Shown here one piece after another: positions 44,226-52,217 of a DNA stretch of 64,000 nucleotides (the stretch's first letter is position 1; every line of letters starts with the position of its first letter). The notes under the pieces are model-generated. The model had not been told where the DNA came from and did no database searches. It saw only the letters and a program-made list of their open reading frames with translations. This stretch comes from Streptomyces sp. ASQP_92. GTDB taxonomy: Bacteria > Actinomycetota > Actinomycetes > Streptomycetales > Streptomycetaceae. The DNA is taken from NCBI RefSeq assembly GCF_025399895.1, contig NZ_JAODUA010000004.1, positions 310,001 to 374,000 of the forward strand. The letters are read 5' to 3'. A program made the translations under genes and the position numbers.

Positions 44226-45365
44226 TCACCACCGGAGCAGGACGAGTTCGGAGCAGAACCCGGGGCCCATAGCGGTGAGCAACCCCCAGGTGCCGGGCTC
44301 GGGTTGGTGGTCCTGCCACGTCGTTTCGAGAATGTGCAGCACGGACGCGGAGGACATGTTCCCCACCGCGGCGAGGGAGCGCCGGGAGGCGTCCAGGGTG
44401 TCGCCGGGAAGGCCGAGGGAGTCGGCCACGGCGGACAGCACCTTGGGTCCTCCCGGGTGACACATCCAGGTCCCGATGTCGTCGGTGGTGAGCCCGTGTT
44501 CGGCGAGGAAGGCACGCACATGTCGGCCGAAGTGGTCCCGCACCATGGCCGGGACACCGGCGTCGATCACCACCCGGAATCCACTGGCGCCGATGTCCCA
44601 CCCCAGGAGTCGTTCGGTGCCCGGGTACAGGTGGCTGCGGGTGGCGACCACCGACGGCCCGGACGTGCCCGTCGCCGCACCGGCGCCGGCGTCGCCGCGT
44701 GCGACCAGTGCGGCCGCGCCGTCACCGAACAGGGCGCCGGCCACGAGGTTGGCGCGGAAGGCGTCGCGCTGCTGGAGTGTGAGCGAGCACAGTTCGACGC
44801 TGAGCAGTACGGCCGTGTCGTGGGGATGTCCGCGCAGGTAGTCGTGCACCCGGGCCAGTCCCGCCGCGCCCGCCACGCACCCCAGGCCGAACACGGGCAG
44901 CCGCTTGACGTCGGGCCGCAGCCCCAGCCGTCCGGCAAGGCGGGCGTCGAGTGAGGGGGCGGCGATCCCGGTGATGGAGGTGCACACCAGAAGATCGACG
45001 TCGGCCGGTTGAAGCCCGGATGCCCGCAGCGCGCCCGAGACGGCTTCCTCACCGAGTTCGAGGCCCACGGTCACCCAGGCGTCGTTGCTGCGCCCGAAGT
45101 CGCCCAAGTCGGCGTACCGCTCGATCGGCAGCGCGAGATGGCGCGTACGGACACCGGCCGACGCGTGCAGACGACGCAGCACTCCGCGCTCGGCGCCCGG
45201 CCCCAGGCACAGGTCGCCGATCGGCTCGGTGAGGTCGTCCTGGGCGTACCGGTGGGCGGGCAGGGCCGTGCGGACCGCGGCGATCGTCGTCGTACCCGGC
45301 GGAGAGGTGCGGCACGGCGCGGTGGAGGGGGCGGGAATCTCGTTGACGACCACAGGGACACGCAT
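44226..45365 (-). CDS. Type III polyketide synthase (alkylresorcinol synthase-like, SrsA-like)
   Basis: Protein of 379 residues with the full chalcone-synthase triad at canonical spacing: Cys163 (GLGCVAGA), His303 (MCHPGGPKVL) and Asn336 (VGNMSSAS). It would extend an acyl-CoA or fatty acyl starter with malonyl or methylmalonyl units to give a resorcinol, pyrone or related phenolic. Operon order with an ICMT-like methyltransferase and a flavoprotein points to phenolic lipids as in srsABC. ATG 45365 has GAGGAAGG 9 bp upstream; the long arginine-rich upstream frame overlaps the divergent UbiA gene and is rejected. Confidence 0.9.
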   Translation of the reverse strand: MRVPVVVNEIPAPSTAPCRTSPPGTTTIAAVRTALPAHRYAQDDLTEPIGDLCLGPGAERGVLRRLHASAGVRTRHLALPIERYADLGDFGRSNDAWVTVGLELGEEAVSGALRASGLQPADVDLLVCTSITGIAAPSLDARLAGRLGLRPDVKRLPVFGLGCVAGAAGLARVHDYLRGHPHDTAVLLSVELCSLTLQQRDAFRANLVAGALFGDGAAALVARGDAGAGAATGTSGPSVVATRSHLYPGTERLLGWDIGASGFRVVIDAGVPAMVRDHFGRHVRAFLAEHGLTTDDIGTWMCHPGGPKVLSAVADSLGLPGDTLDASRRSLAAVGNMSSASVLHILETTWQDHQPEPGTWGLLTAMGPGFCSELVLLRW

Positions 45366-45410
45366 GTCGGCATGCCTTCCTCGTACCGCATGCTCCATTA
45401 ACGTCCCTTC

Positions 45411-46271
45411 GTGTCTCTCCACCCGCTCGGTGCCCTTTCCTCCGCGCCACGCCGCGTCCCGATGCTGCTGCGCGCCTGTCACCTGGAGCCCGCGGTCGCC
45501 GTGACCGTGCTCGTGACCGCGCTGGCCGTGACAGCCGGCCGCGGGGTGGCGGGTTCGGCGGCCGTGGCCGCGGCCGTGCTCACCGGCCAGCTTTCGGTGG
45601 GATGGTGCAACGACGCGGCCGACGCCCGCCGGGACACGGCCTGCGGGCGCCGCGACAAACCCGTGGCCACCGGGGAGCTGCCGCCGTGGGCGGCCGCCGC
45701 CGCGGCCGGTACGGCTCTCGCCCTGTGCGTGCCGCTGTCCCTGCTGAGCGGTGCCGCCGCGGGAGCGGTCCATGTGGCGGGGGTGGCAGCGGGCTGGGCC
45801 TACAACCTGGTCCTCAAGCGCACGGTGCTCTCGCCGATCCCGTACGCCGTGGGCTTCGGTTCGCTGCCGGCCTTCGTCACCCTGGGCCTGCGCCCCTCGG
45901 TCTGGCCTGCCTGGTGGGCGCCGGCGGCGGGCGCCCTCCTCGGCGTGGCGGCCCATGTGGTCAACGTCCTGCCCGACATCGACGACGACCTCGCGTCCGG
46001 GGTACGCGGCCTCCCCCAGCGCCTGGGCCCCCCGGCCTGCCGCGTACTGGCCCCGCTCGTCACCCTCGCGGCGCTGGGCGTACTGATCGCGGGTCCGCCC
46101 GGCGCGGCGGGGCCCGCCGACTGGGCACTGGGCGCGGCAGCGGCGGCCGTCACGGCCTCAGGTACGGCCCTGCCCACGGCGAGCGGGAGCCGATGGCCGT
46201 TCCGGGCGGCGATCATCGGGAGCACGATCGCCGTGGCGCTGCTTCTGCTGCGCGGCGCGGACATGGCGTGA
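45411..46271 (+). CDS. UbiA-family prenyltransferase
   Basis: Membrane protein of 286 residues with about eight helices and both Asp-rich motifs: NDAADARRD near 67-75 and DIDDDLASGVRG near 186-197. UbiA enzymes transfer prenyl groups to aromatic or related acceptors. It is divergent from the type III PKS with only 45 bp between starts, so it may prenylate that operon's aromatic product or serve a linked quinone-like pathway. GTG 45411 has no clear ribosome-binding site; ATG 45462 is a later alternative. Confidence 0.85.
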   Translation: MSLHPLGALSSAPRRVPMLLRACHLEPAVAVTVLVTALAVTAGRGVAGSAAVAAAVLTGQLSVGWCNDAADARRDTACGRRDKPVATGELPPWAAAAAAGTALALCVPLSLLSGAAAGAVHVAGVAAGWAYNLVLKRTVLSPIPYAVGFGSLPAFVTLGLRPSVWPAWWAPAAGALLGVAAHVVNVLPDIDDDLASGVRGLPQRLGPPACRVLAPLVTLAALGVLIAGPPGAAGPADWALGAAAAAVTASGTALPTASGSRWPFRAAIIGSTIAVALLLLRGADMA

Positions 46272-46535
46272 GCCGGCCAAAACGCCACCCGGAGAGGGCC
46301 GCCCCACGTCAACTACCGCCGCGAGAACGGCAGTTGCCCATATACCAGCCCCGGCCGCCCGCAGCACCCGTAGCCGCTCAAGAGCGGAGTGCGTGCCCTG
46401 TCGTCGCGTCGACATGCGCCGGGATCTCCTCGTGCCGGTCACCGACCGTAGGCTGAACAGGCCGCGTTCCAGGCCGTGGAGGGCACGACGAACGGCGCCG
46501 GGGTGGTGGGCGACACCGCATCCCTGGACTCCCTC

Positions 46536-46583
46536 CACAAGTCCGTGACTGCCCATCGTCACAAGTCCGTGACTGCCCATCGC
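46536..46583. repeat. 24-bp tandem duplication at the 3' end of a gene
   Basis: Two copies, 46536-46559 and 46560-46583, differ at one base (last position T/C). The TGA stop of the minus-strand gene ending at 46559 is formed at the junction of the copies. Confidence 0.9.
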
Positions 46584-47086
46584 CGGCAGCCGCCGTCCCC
46601 CTCGTCGGTGTCCGTGCCGCACGAGACCACCCCGAGGCTCGTCACTCGGCGCAGCAGATCCTCTCCGCCTGGCGCCTGCGCGTGGTTCCGCTGGTGGGAG
46701 AGGACCAGGATGAGGGCCTGGTGGTCCTGGTCGGCGAGGTGCAGGCTGATGCGCCTGCCCCCGTCCTTGAGGGCGGCGAGGGCCAGGAGCTCGGTCACGG
46801 CGGTGATGTCGTCGGCCTTGGCTCCGGTCGGGCGGTAACCCCACTCCGCCAGCTTCGCGTTCACGTGGCCGGCCGCTTTCGCGGGCGCCCAGGGGGCGTT
46901 TTCCAGCACCCAGTTCGCTGCCCTGCGGTTCGCGATCCGTGTCGACAGCCGCGGCCGCATCGGTACGGGGCCGGCCGGCGCGGCCCCTTCGGGGCGGGGC
47001 GGCTCGACGGGCCGCTTCGGCGGAGGCGGGGTCTTCGGCGGATAGTCCGGGCGGTGTCCGTCCTCGGCATCCAGCGGCATCGCCAC
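46559..47086 (-). CDS. Small ATP-binding/histidine kinase-like regulatory protein, uncertain
   Basis: Protein of 175 residues. A proline-rich N-terminus (PPKTPPPPKRPVEPPRP) leads to a folded region with ANWVLENAPWAP, KADDITAVTELLALAALKDGG and RRISLHLADQDHQALILVLSH. This pattern resembles degenerate HATPase_c_2-type proteins frequent in Streptomyces, but the G-boxes are not evident, so ATP binding is uncertain. GTG 47086 is 5 bp from GGGAGG; ATG 47080 is possible. The stop lies at the junction of a 24-bp duplication, and without it the frame would run on by about 30 codons. Confidence 0.6.
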   Translation of the reverse strand: MAMPLDAEDGHRPDYPPKTPPPPKRPVEPPRPEGAAPAGPVPMRPRLSTRIANRRAANWVLENAPWAPAKAAGHVNAKLAEWGYRPTGAKADDITAVTELLALAALKDGGRRISLHLADQDHQALILVLSHQRNHAQAPGGEDLLRRVTSLGVVSCGTDTDEGDGGCRRWAVTDL

Positions 47087-47335
47087 AACTGCCTCCCTCT
47101 GGGCGGGTATTGAGGCGCGGGCCCCGTGTCCCCCATCGTAGGCGCCGGGATGTTCGCGGCGTGGCAGGAATCGCCCGAACCCTTCAGCCCGGGCGGATCC
47201 AAAGCTGGGGCACTGACTGAAGCCCGCTGAAACCCCGTTAAGGCCCGGCTGAAACCCGCCCCGCGCATTCTCTGTCCATCGACGCGGCGACCAGCCGCGC
47301 AAGAGGCCGAAGACAACCAGTCGCGGGAGCACACC

Positions 47336-48004
47336 ATGCAGAAGTTCGACACCACCACCCCGGTCACCGCCATCCTCACGATCCCCGCGGGACGCGTTCG
47401 GATCGTCGCCGCCGACCGGGCGGCCCTCTCGGTCGACGTTCAGCCCGCGGACGCCACCAAGAGCCGCGATGTGCGGGCAGCGGAGCAGACCACGGTCGTC
47501 TACGGCGACGGCGTCCTCCGGGTCGAGGCCCCGGCGAAGAACCAGTACTTCACCTCCCCCGGCTCCCTCGACGTGACGGTCGAGCTGCCCTCGGGGTCGC
47601 GTATCGAAGGGAAGGCGGGCGCCGCCGAGCTCCGCGCCGTCGGCCCCCTCGGCGACGTCGCTTTCGACGGCGCGCACGGCACGGTCGAACTCGACGAGAC
47701 CGCGAGCCTGCGTCTGACCGTCCACGCCGGGGACGTCTCGGTCGGCCGGCTGGCCGGGGACAGCGAGATCACCGTCGCCAAGGGCGACATCCGCATCGCC
47801 GAGGCCGTACACGGCAAAGTCACCCTGCGCACGGAGGCCGGCACGATCGCGGTCGGCGCCGCGCGAGGGGCATCCGCCACCCTTGACGCCGGCACCACCT
47901 ACGGCCGCATCGACAACGCCCTCAGCAACACTGTGGGCCCGGCCGCCGAGTTGAGCATCCACGCGACCACCTCGTACGGCGACATCACCGCCCGGAGCCT
48001 CTGA
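47336..48004 (+). CDS. DUF4097-family beta-helical protein
   Basis: Protein of 222 residues with repeating short beta-strands (VTAILTIPAGRVRIVAADR, LDVTVELPSGSRIEGKAGAAELRAVGPLGDV, ISVGR-type turns, TTSYGDITARSL), typical of the DUF4097 'putative adhesin' fold. No signal peptide or membrane segment is visible, so it is probably cytoplasmic despite the name. The function of the family is unclear. ATG 47336 has GGGAG 6 bp upstream. It is divergent from the kinase-like gene across 249 bp. Confidence 0.82.
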   Translation: MQKFDTTTPVTAILTIPAGRVRIVAADRAALSVDVQPADATKSRDVRAAEQTTVVYGDGVLRVEAPAKNQYFTSPGSLDVTVELPSGSRIEGKAGAAELRAVGPLGDVAFDGAHGTVELDETASLRLTVHAGDVSVGRLAGDSEITVAKGDIRIAEAVHGKVTLRTEAGTIAVGAARGASATLDAGTTYGRIDNALSNTVGPAAELSIHATTSYGDITARSL

Positions 48005-48022
48005 ACGACGGTGGCGGCCGGA

Positions 48023-48041
48023 GGTCGCCGTGTGGGCGACC
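48023..48041 (+). terminator. Weak hairpin after the DUF4097 gene
   Basis: GGTCGCC pairs with GGCGACC across a 5-nt loop 18 bp after the stop codon, extended by partial CCG/CGG pairing outside. It is short and has no T run. Confidence 0.4.
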
Positions 48042-48130
48042 GGTGATCGCGACGCTGAACGCGGTCATGGGAACACGGCCACATTTGGGCGAATTGGCAG
48101 GTTTTCCGATTACTCAATGGCACTGTGGTC

Positions 48131-48149
48131 CACCTGTCGACGACAGGTG
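48131..48149. promoter_or_regulatory. Palindrome upstream of the ATP-grasp/MFS pair
   Basis: CACCTGTCG-A-CGACAGGTG is a perfect 9-1-9 inverted repeat about 93 bp before the ATP-grasp start. A half-site-like GACAGGT recurs near 48202. It looks like an operator for a dimeric regulator. No regulator gene is adjacent, so the binder is unknown. Confidence 0.5.
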
Positions 48150-48241
48150 TCCGGTGGCCCGTTGAGGGTGCCACGCGACGCGGTATCCGCGCGGGCCACC
48201 GGACAGGTTCGGTGGCCGATGATGTCTTGAGGAGCGCCTTG

Positions 48242-49183
48242 ATGACCGTAACCGAAGCCCTGGCCAAGGACTTTTCCGAGTGTCGGGCGGCCACTCCGTT
48301 CTGGCTGCTCCTTGGCGGTGGGCTCGACCAGGATCGGATCACCGCCGAACTGGTGGGCGGTTTCGAGCGCGTTCTGGGCGACCGCAGTGCGGTGGTCCGC
48401 ACCAGCGAGCTCGTACTGGGCGTGTCCGACGGGCGTCTGACACTGCGTGACCTGCGGGGAACCCCCGTCGCGCCGCCGGAACTCGCCTATGCGCGCCTGT
48501 CCACACCCAGACTCTCCACGGACCGCGAGATCACTTTGCTGCGGCATCTGGAGGCCATGGGCACGGTCTTGCTGAACCCGATCGACGCCGTGCTCGCCTG
48601 CGTGAACAAGTTCTGGCACCTGCAACAACTCGCGGTCGCCGGGCTGCCGGTGCCCGACACCCTCAGCTACGTCGACGCGTCGATGACCGACGTCCTGCGG
48701 GCGGGGGTGCCGGAGCCCTGTGTCGTGAAGTCGGTACGAGGTCATCGCGGGCGCCGTGTCTTCCTGGCCCGCGACACGGCGATGCTGCACGACATCCAGG
48801 GCAGCCTCAACGAGGACGCGCCCTACCTGTTCCAGGAGTACGTGCGGTACTCGCACGGGCGGGACCTGCGGGTGGTCGTCGTCGGCGGGAAGGCCGTCGC
48901 GGCTCAGGTCCGGGTGGCGGCCGACGGCGGGCTCAAGTCCAACCTGGCACTGGGCGGAACCTCCACGCCCTGCACCGGACTGCACCCGGCCGGGGAGGCT
49001 CTGGCGGTCGCGGCGGCGGAGGTGCTGGGGCTCGGAGTCGCCGGGGTGGACCTGCTCTTCGAGCCGGACGGCAGCTTCACGATCTGCGAGGTGAACGCCA
49101 ATGTCGGATGGCGTGAACACCTGCATCAGATCGTGCCGGCCATCGCCGAGGCCTGCGATGCGCGGCTGCGCTCGGGCAGGTGA
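48242..49183 (+). CDS. RimK-type ATP-grasp ligase
   Basis: Protein of 313 residues. The ATP-grasp fold shows PCVVKSVRGHRGRRVF (ATP-binding Lys near 161), LFQEYVRYSHGRDLRVVVVGGK and the metal-binding CEVNANVGWREH near 282-293. RimK-like enzymes form amide bonds, often adding glutamate to a peptide or small acid, or ligate amino acids in natural-product pathways. ATG 48242 has GGAG 7 bp upstream. The stop overlaps the exporter's GTG (GTGA), so the ligase and exporter are made together. I found no convincing precursor peptide gene beside it. Confidence 0.85.
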   Translation: MTVTEALAKDFSECRAATPFWLLLGGGLDQDRITAELVGGFERVLGDRSAVVRTSELVLGVSDGRLTLRDLRGTPVAPPELAYARLSTPRLSTDREITLLRHLEAMGTVLLNPIDAVLACVNKFWHLQQLAVAGLPVPDTLSYVDASMTDVLRAGVPEPCVVKSVRGHRGRRVFLARDTAMLHDIQGSLNEDAPYLFQEYVRYSHGRDLRVVVVGGKAVAAQVRVAADGGLKSNLALGGTSTPCTGLHPAGEALAVAAAEVLGLGVAGVDLLFEPDGSFTICEVNANVGWREHLHQIVPAIAEACDARLRSGR

Positions 49184-50502
49184 CGCAGACCGTCGAGGGC
49201 CCTGGCCATCGCGCCTCGGCGGACGGCGACAACAGCCGGCGGATGCTCAGGTCACTGCGGCACCGGGAGTTCAGGCTGCTCACCGTCGGCCAACTCGCCT
49301 CCCACACCGGGACGTGGATGCAAAAGGTGGCGCAGGCATGGCTGGTCCTCGATCTGTCGCACGGTGACGGCACGGCGCTCGGCGTGATCACGGCGCTCCA
49401 GTTCCTGCCGCTGCTGCTCTTCGGTCCTTGGGGCGGGGTCCTCGCGGACCGCTGTTCGCTGCGGCGGATCCTGCTCATCACCCAGTCGGTGCTGTGTCTG
49501 GTCTCCCTGCTGCCGGGAATTCTGGCCCTGACCCATGCGGTGAGCCTGCCCGCCGTCTACGCCCTGGCGCTGGCGATGGGGCTGACCCTGGTCGCCGAGA
49601 AGCCCGCGTTGCAGTCGTTCATCGCCCAGACCGTGCCCACCGCCGACCTTCCCAACGCGGTGGCACTGGACACCGCGGTGTTCAACCTCGCCCGCATCAC
49701 GGGCCCCGCCCTGACCGGCCCGGTGATCGGCGTCTTCGGCGTCGCCCCCGCGTTCTTCCTCAACTCCTTTTCCTACCTGGTCGTGGTCGCCGCCCTGCTC
49801 AGGATGAAACCGAGGCAGCAGGATCCGGACACGGCCCCCGTGCCGACCCGGCGCCCCAAGGGCCAGGTGCGGGAGTTGCTGCGCTACGTACGGGGCCGGG
49901 CGGATCTCGGGGCGCCGCTCGTCCTGGTCGGGGTGGTGGCCGGGTTCGGCATGAACTTCCAGATCACCACCGCGCTGATGGCGAGCGACGTCTTCCACAC
50001 CTCGCCCGTCGCCTTCGGCCTCGGCTCCACCGCTTTCGCGGCCGGCGCGGTCACCGGCTCCGTGGTGGCCGCGCGCCGGGGTCCGTGCGGACCGGGCTAC
50101 CTGGTGAGCACGGCGCTCGGCTTCGGCGTCCTGGAAGTCGTCACGAGCACGACGCCGAGCCACGCGGCCTTTCTGGTGATGCTGGTGCCCACCGGCGCGG
50201 TACTGATCCTGTTCATGACCGCCGCGAAGTCCGCGCTCCAGCTGGGCACGCACGACGCCATACGGGGCCGGGTCATGAGCCTGTACACACTCGCCTCCCT
50301 CGGCACCACACCGCTCACCGCGCCGTTGATCGGCTGGATCTCCACCGTCGCGCACCCTCGGGCGGGGCTGGCCGTAGGCGGCCTTGCCTCGGCCGCGGCC
50401 GCGATGACCGTGGGCCTGCGCGGTCAGCGGCACACCCGGCCATGGGCCGCGCTGCTCCTACGGCCGACCCGCAGCGCCCTGCGGGCCATCGGAAAGACCT
50501 GA
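49180..50502 (+). CDS. MFS transporter (transmembrane secretion effector / EntS-like)
   Basis: Membrane protein of 440 residues with about 12 helices. LRHREFRLLTVGQLASHTGTWMQKVAQAWLVLDLS at the start and FGPWGGVLADRCSLRRILL are typical of the MFS_3/enterobactin exporter (EntS) subgroup. Translational coupling to the ATP-grasp ligase suggests it exports the ligase product. Its 3' end and stop codon lie inside a 13-bp tandem repeat, and the last residues (AIGKT) are probably not conserved. Confidence 0.87.
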   Translation: MTQTVEGPGHRASADGDNSRRMLRSLRHREFRLLTVGQLASHTGTWMQKVAQAWLVLDLSHGDGTALGVITALQFLPLLLFGPWGGVLADRCSLRRILLITQSVLCLVSLLPGILALTHAVSLPAVYALALAMGLTLVAEKPALQSFIAQTVPTADLPNAVALDTAVFNLARITGPALTGPVIGVFGVAPAFFLNSFSYLVVVAALLRMKPRQQDPDTAPVPTRRPKGQVRELLRYVRGRADLGAPLVLVGVVAGFGMNFQITTALMASDVFHTSPVAFGLGSTAFAAGAVTGSVVAARRGPCGPGYLVSTALGFGVLEVVTSTTPSHAAFLVMLVPTGAVLILFMTAAKSALQLGTHDAIRGRVMSLYTLASLGTTPLTAPLIGWISTVAHPRAGLAVGGLASAAAAMTVGLRGQRHTRPWAALLLRPTRSALRAIGKT

Positions 50503-50547
50503 CGGCCGGACCTGACGGCCGGACCCGGGGGCCGGACCCGGGGGCCG
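50496..50547. repeat. 13-bp tandem repeat, four copies (two variants)
   Basis: Two copies of gacctgacggccg (50496-50508, 50509-50521) are followed by two of gacccgggggccg (50522-50534, 50535-50547). The first copy contains the MFS stop codon (TGA 50500-50502). The repeated GGCCGG may also fold as an RNA hairpin at the transcript end. Confidence 0.88.
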
Positions 50548-50566
50548 GCTCCGCCCAGCCGGGCGC

Positions 50567-51100
50567 TCAGGTGCTGAGCAGCCGATTGAAGAACGAGCGG
50601 TACTGCTGGAGTGCGACCCGTAGATCCTCCGTCGGAACCTCCTCACCCCGATGCCACTGGCCTTCGAGATCCCGCTTGTGGGACGAGAAGGTCGTGGCGA
50701 GGGCCTGCATCGTCTCGGCCACCAACTGGTCGGCCGCGTTGACGGAGTCCTTCGGGTCATCGACGAATCGACTCTGGATCTGCTGCCACCTCGCGCGGAA
50801 CTCTTCCTGCTCCGCACCCAGCAGCGGTTCGTTCTCGTCGGCCGCTCCCCTGTCGCCTGTCTCATCGGCGGGCTCGTCGACGGGCTCGTCGGTCGCCCGG
50901 TCCCCGGGCTCGTCGAGGGGCTCCTGCCGGACGTCGCCCTCCCGCTCTTCCGGGCTGCTGGTGGCCTCCCCGGGGTACGCCGGTGGGGTCTCGGCGAATT
51001 CCGACGACTCGCTCTCGATGTCCTGCCGCCCGCTACCAGCCAGGTCCTCCGTCGACAGAGGGCCGCCGTCATCGGGTCGGGGTGTTTCGGCGTTGCGCAT
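50567..51100 (-). CDS. Acidic protein of unknown function, paralogue of its neighbour
   Basis: Protein of 177 residues. The first 90 are acidic and low-complexity (DEPGDRATDEPVDEPADETGD) with no signal peptide. The C-terminal region RWQQIQSRFVDDPKDSVNAADQLVAETM, then DLRVALQQYRSFFNRLL, matches the equivalent region of the next gene upstream. I do not recognise a named function. ATG 51100 is chosen from the start of acidic coding character. It is probably co-transcribed with the membrane-anchored paralogue 112 bp upstream. Confidence 0.75.
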   Translation of the reverse strand: MRNAETPRPDDGGPLSTEDLAGSGRQDIESESSEFAETPPAYPGEATSSPEEREGDVRQEPLDEPGDRATDEPVDEPADETGDRGAADENEPLLGAEQEEFRARWQQIQSRFVDDPKDSVNAADQLVAETMQALATTFSSHKRDLEGQWHRGEEVPTEDLRVALQQYRSFFNRLLST

Positions 51101-51212
51101 CTCTACACATCCATCCGTATGTCTGTCGGTCCCGCACCGCGGCGGGCCACGCTTCCCGGCCGGTGTCCGCCGAAGCGAACCCGCCGCACCTGTGCCGCCG
51201 TTGTCGGCGAGG

Positions 51213-51770
51213 TCATGCCGCGCTCTTGCCCGGCTGGTCCCCGTTGTGGAGCAACTCCTCGAAGAGCGCGCGATAGTGCACCATCGCGCCGCGCAGCTCC
51301 TCCGTCGTCGCTTGATGACTGCTGCTTCGTTCATTGACGTCATGGGCGGCGCGATAGTGCTCCAGCGTCCGACCGTGCTCGACCGACAGATCCTTGAGCT
51401 GCTGCTCATAGCCTTCGGTCGGATAGCCCCGCTCCCCCATGAGCGTGGTGACGAGCCGGTCGGCGTCGTGGACCGCGTCGTCGGGCCGGTCGACGAACTG
51501 TTCCTGCACACGGGCCCAGTCCAGGGAGTAGCGGTCGCGGACCTCGGCGGGCAGGGGCCTGATGTCCAGCGCGTCGTGGCGTTCCTGGCGCTCGCGCAAC
51601 TCGTGCTCGCCGGCCCGACGACTGTTCTGCGCCTCTACGGTGCGCTCGTACTCGGGGCCGAACCGCTCCTGCAGTCTGCGGCGGCGCGCCATGGCCACGC
51701 GCGCTGCCACCGCGCACGCGATGAGCACCAGCGCGACGGCGACAATGATGATGATGACGGTGAGGGACAT
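51213..51770 (-). CDS. Membrane-anchored protein of unknown function, paralogue of its neighbour
   Basis: Protein of 185 residues with one N-terminal membrane helix (SLTVIIIIVAVALVLIACAVAARVA), a charged stalk (RRRRLQERFGPEYERTVEAQ) and a helical domain: DWARVQEQFVDRPDDAVHDADRLVTTLM to TEELRGAMVHYRALFEELL. The same domain appears in the adjacent downstream gene, where the anchor is replaced by an acidic tail. The ATG at 51770 has GGAGGA 4 bp upstream. The pair may form a membrane-cytosol complex; function unknown. Confidence 0.8.
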   Translation of the reverse strand: MSLTVIIIIVAVALVLIACAVAARVAMARRRRLQERFGPEYERTVEAQNSRRAGEHELRERQERHDALDIRPLPAEVRDRYSLDWARVQEQFVDRPDDAVHDADRLVTTLMGERGYPTEGYEQQLKDLSVEHGRTLEHYRAAHDVNERSSSHQATTEELRGAMVHYRALFEELLHNGDQPGKSAA

Positions 51771-52217
51771 CGAGTCCTCCGCTCGTTGGCCGGCCCGGCG
51801 CGGCCCCGCGAGCCCGGCCGACGCCCTCACGCGGGGCCCGCGGCCGCACCCTCACCCAGGGGTGGACACACACCAAGACCTACGGATGTCGTATCGCGGA
51901 CCTTCTTCTCCATCGCTGGCGCCGTCGTCCGCCGACGGCGCGCCCGGCACGGGACGGGACCGCCCCTCCTCGCCCCGCAGGATCACCCTGACGTCCGCGA
52001 GGGTGGGCTAAGTCGGGAGAGTCGTGATCGCACACGGCTCCCATAGCTGTACGGCAGTCACCTCCGCCCCATACGGACGCTCTGCCTCCGCTTCCCATCG
52101 TGCTCCTCGCGGCTCCCCAGAACAAGGAGTCGCGTCACCGCGAACGTGACGGGACGGCGCGACCACGGCTCACCGGTCCGTGGGAGCGCCCAAGGAGGAG
52201 GGGGTGCCGTCACACCC
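51771..52217. other. Intergenic region with one hairpin
   Basis: No credible gene in 447 bp. A hairpin at 51919-51941 (GCGCCGTCG with CGACGGCGC, 5-nt loop) probably ends the minus-strand acetyltransferase transcript. The promoter for the membrane-anchored paralogue should lie between it and 51770. Confidence 0.45.

Noticed and set aside
48030..48230. Precursor peptide for the ATP-grasp ligase
   Set aside because: 66-codon frame without a ribosome-binding site or repeated core motif; it overlaps the operator palindrome and is more likely untranslated leader.
50496..50547. Insertion sequence ends or att site
   Set aside because: No transposase, integrase or tRNA gene adjacent; simple tandem array only.
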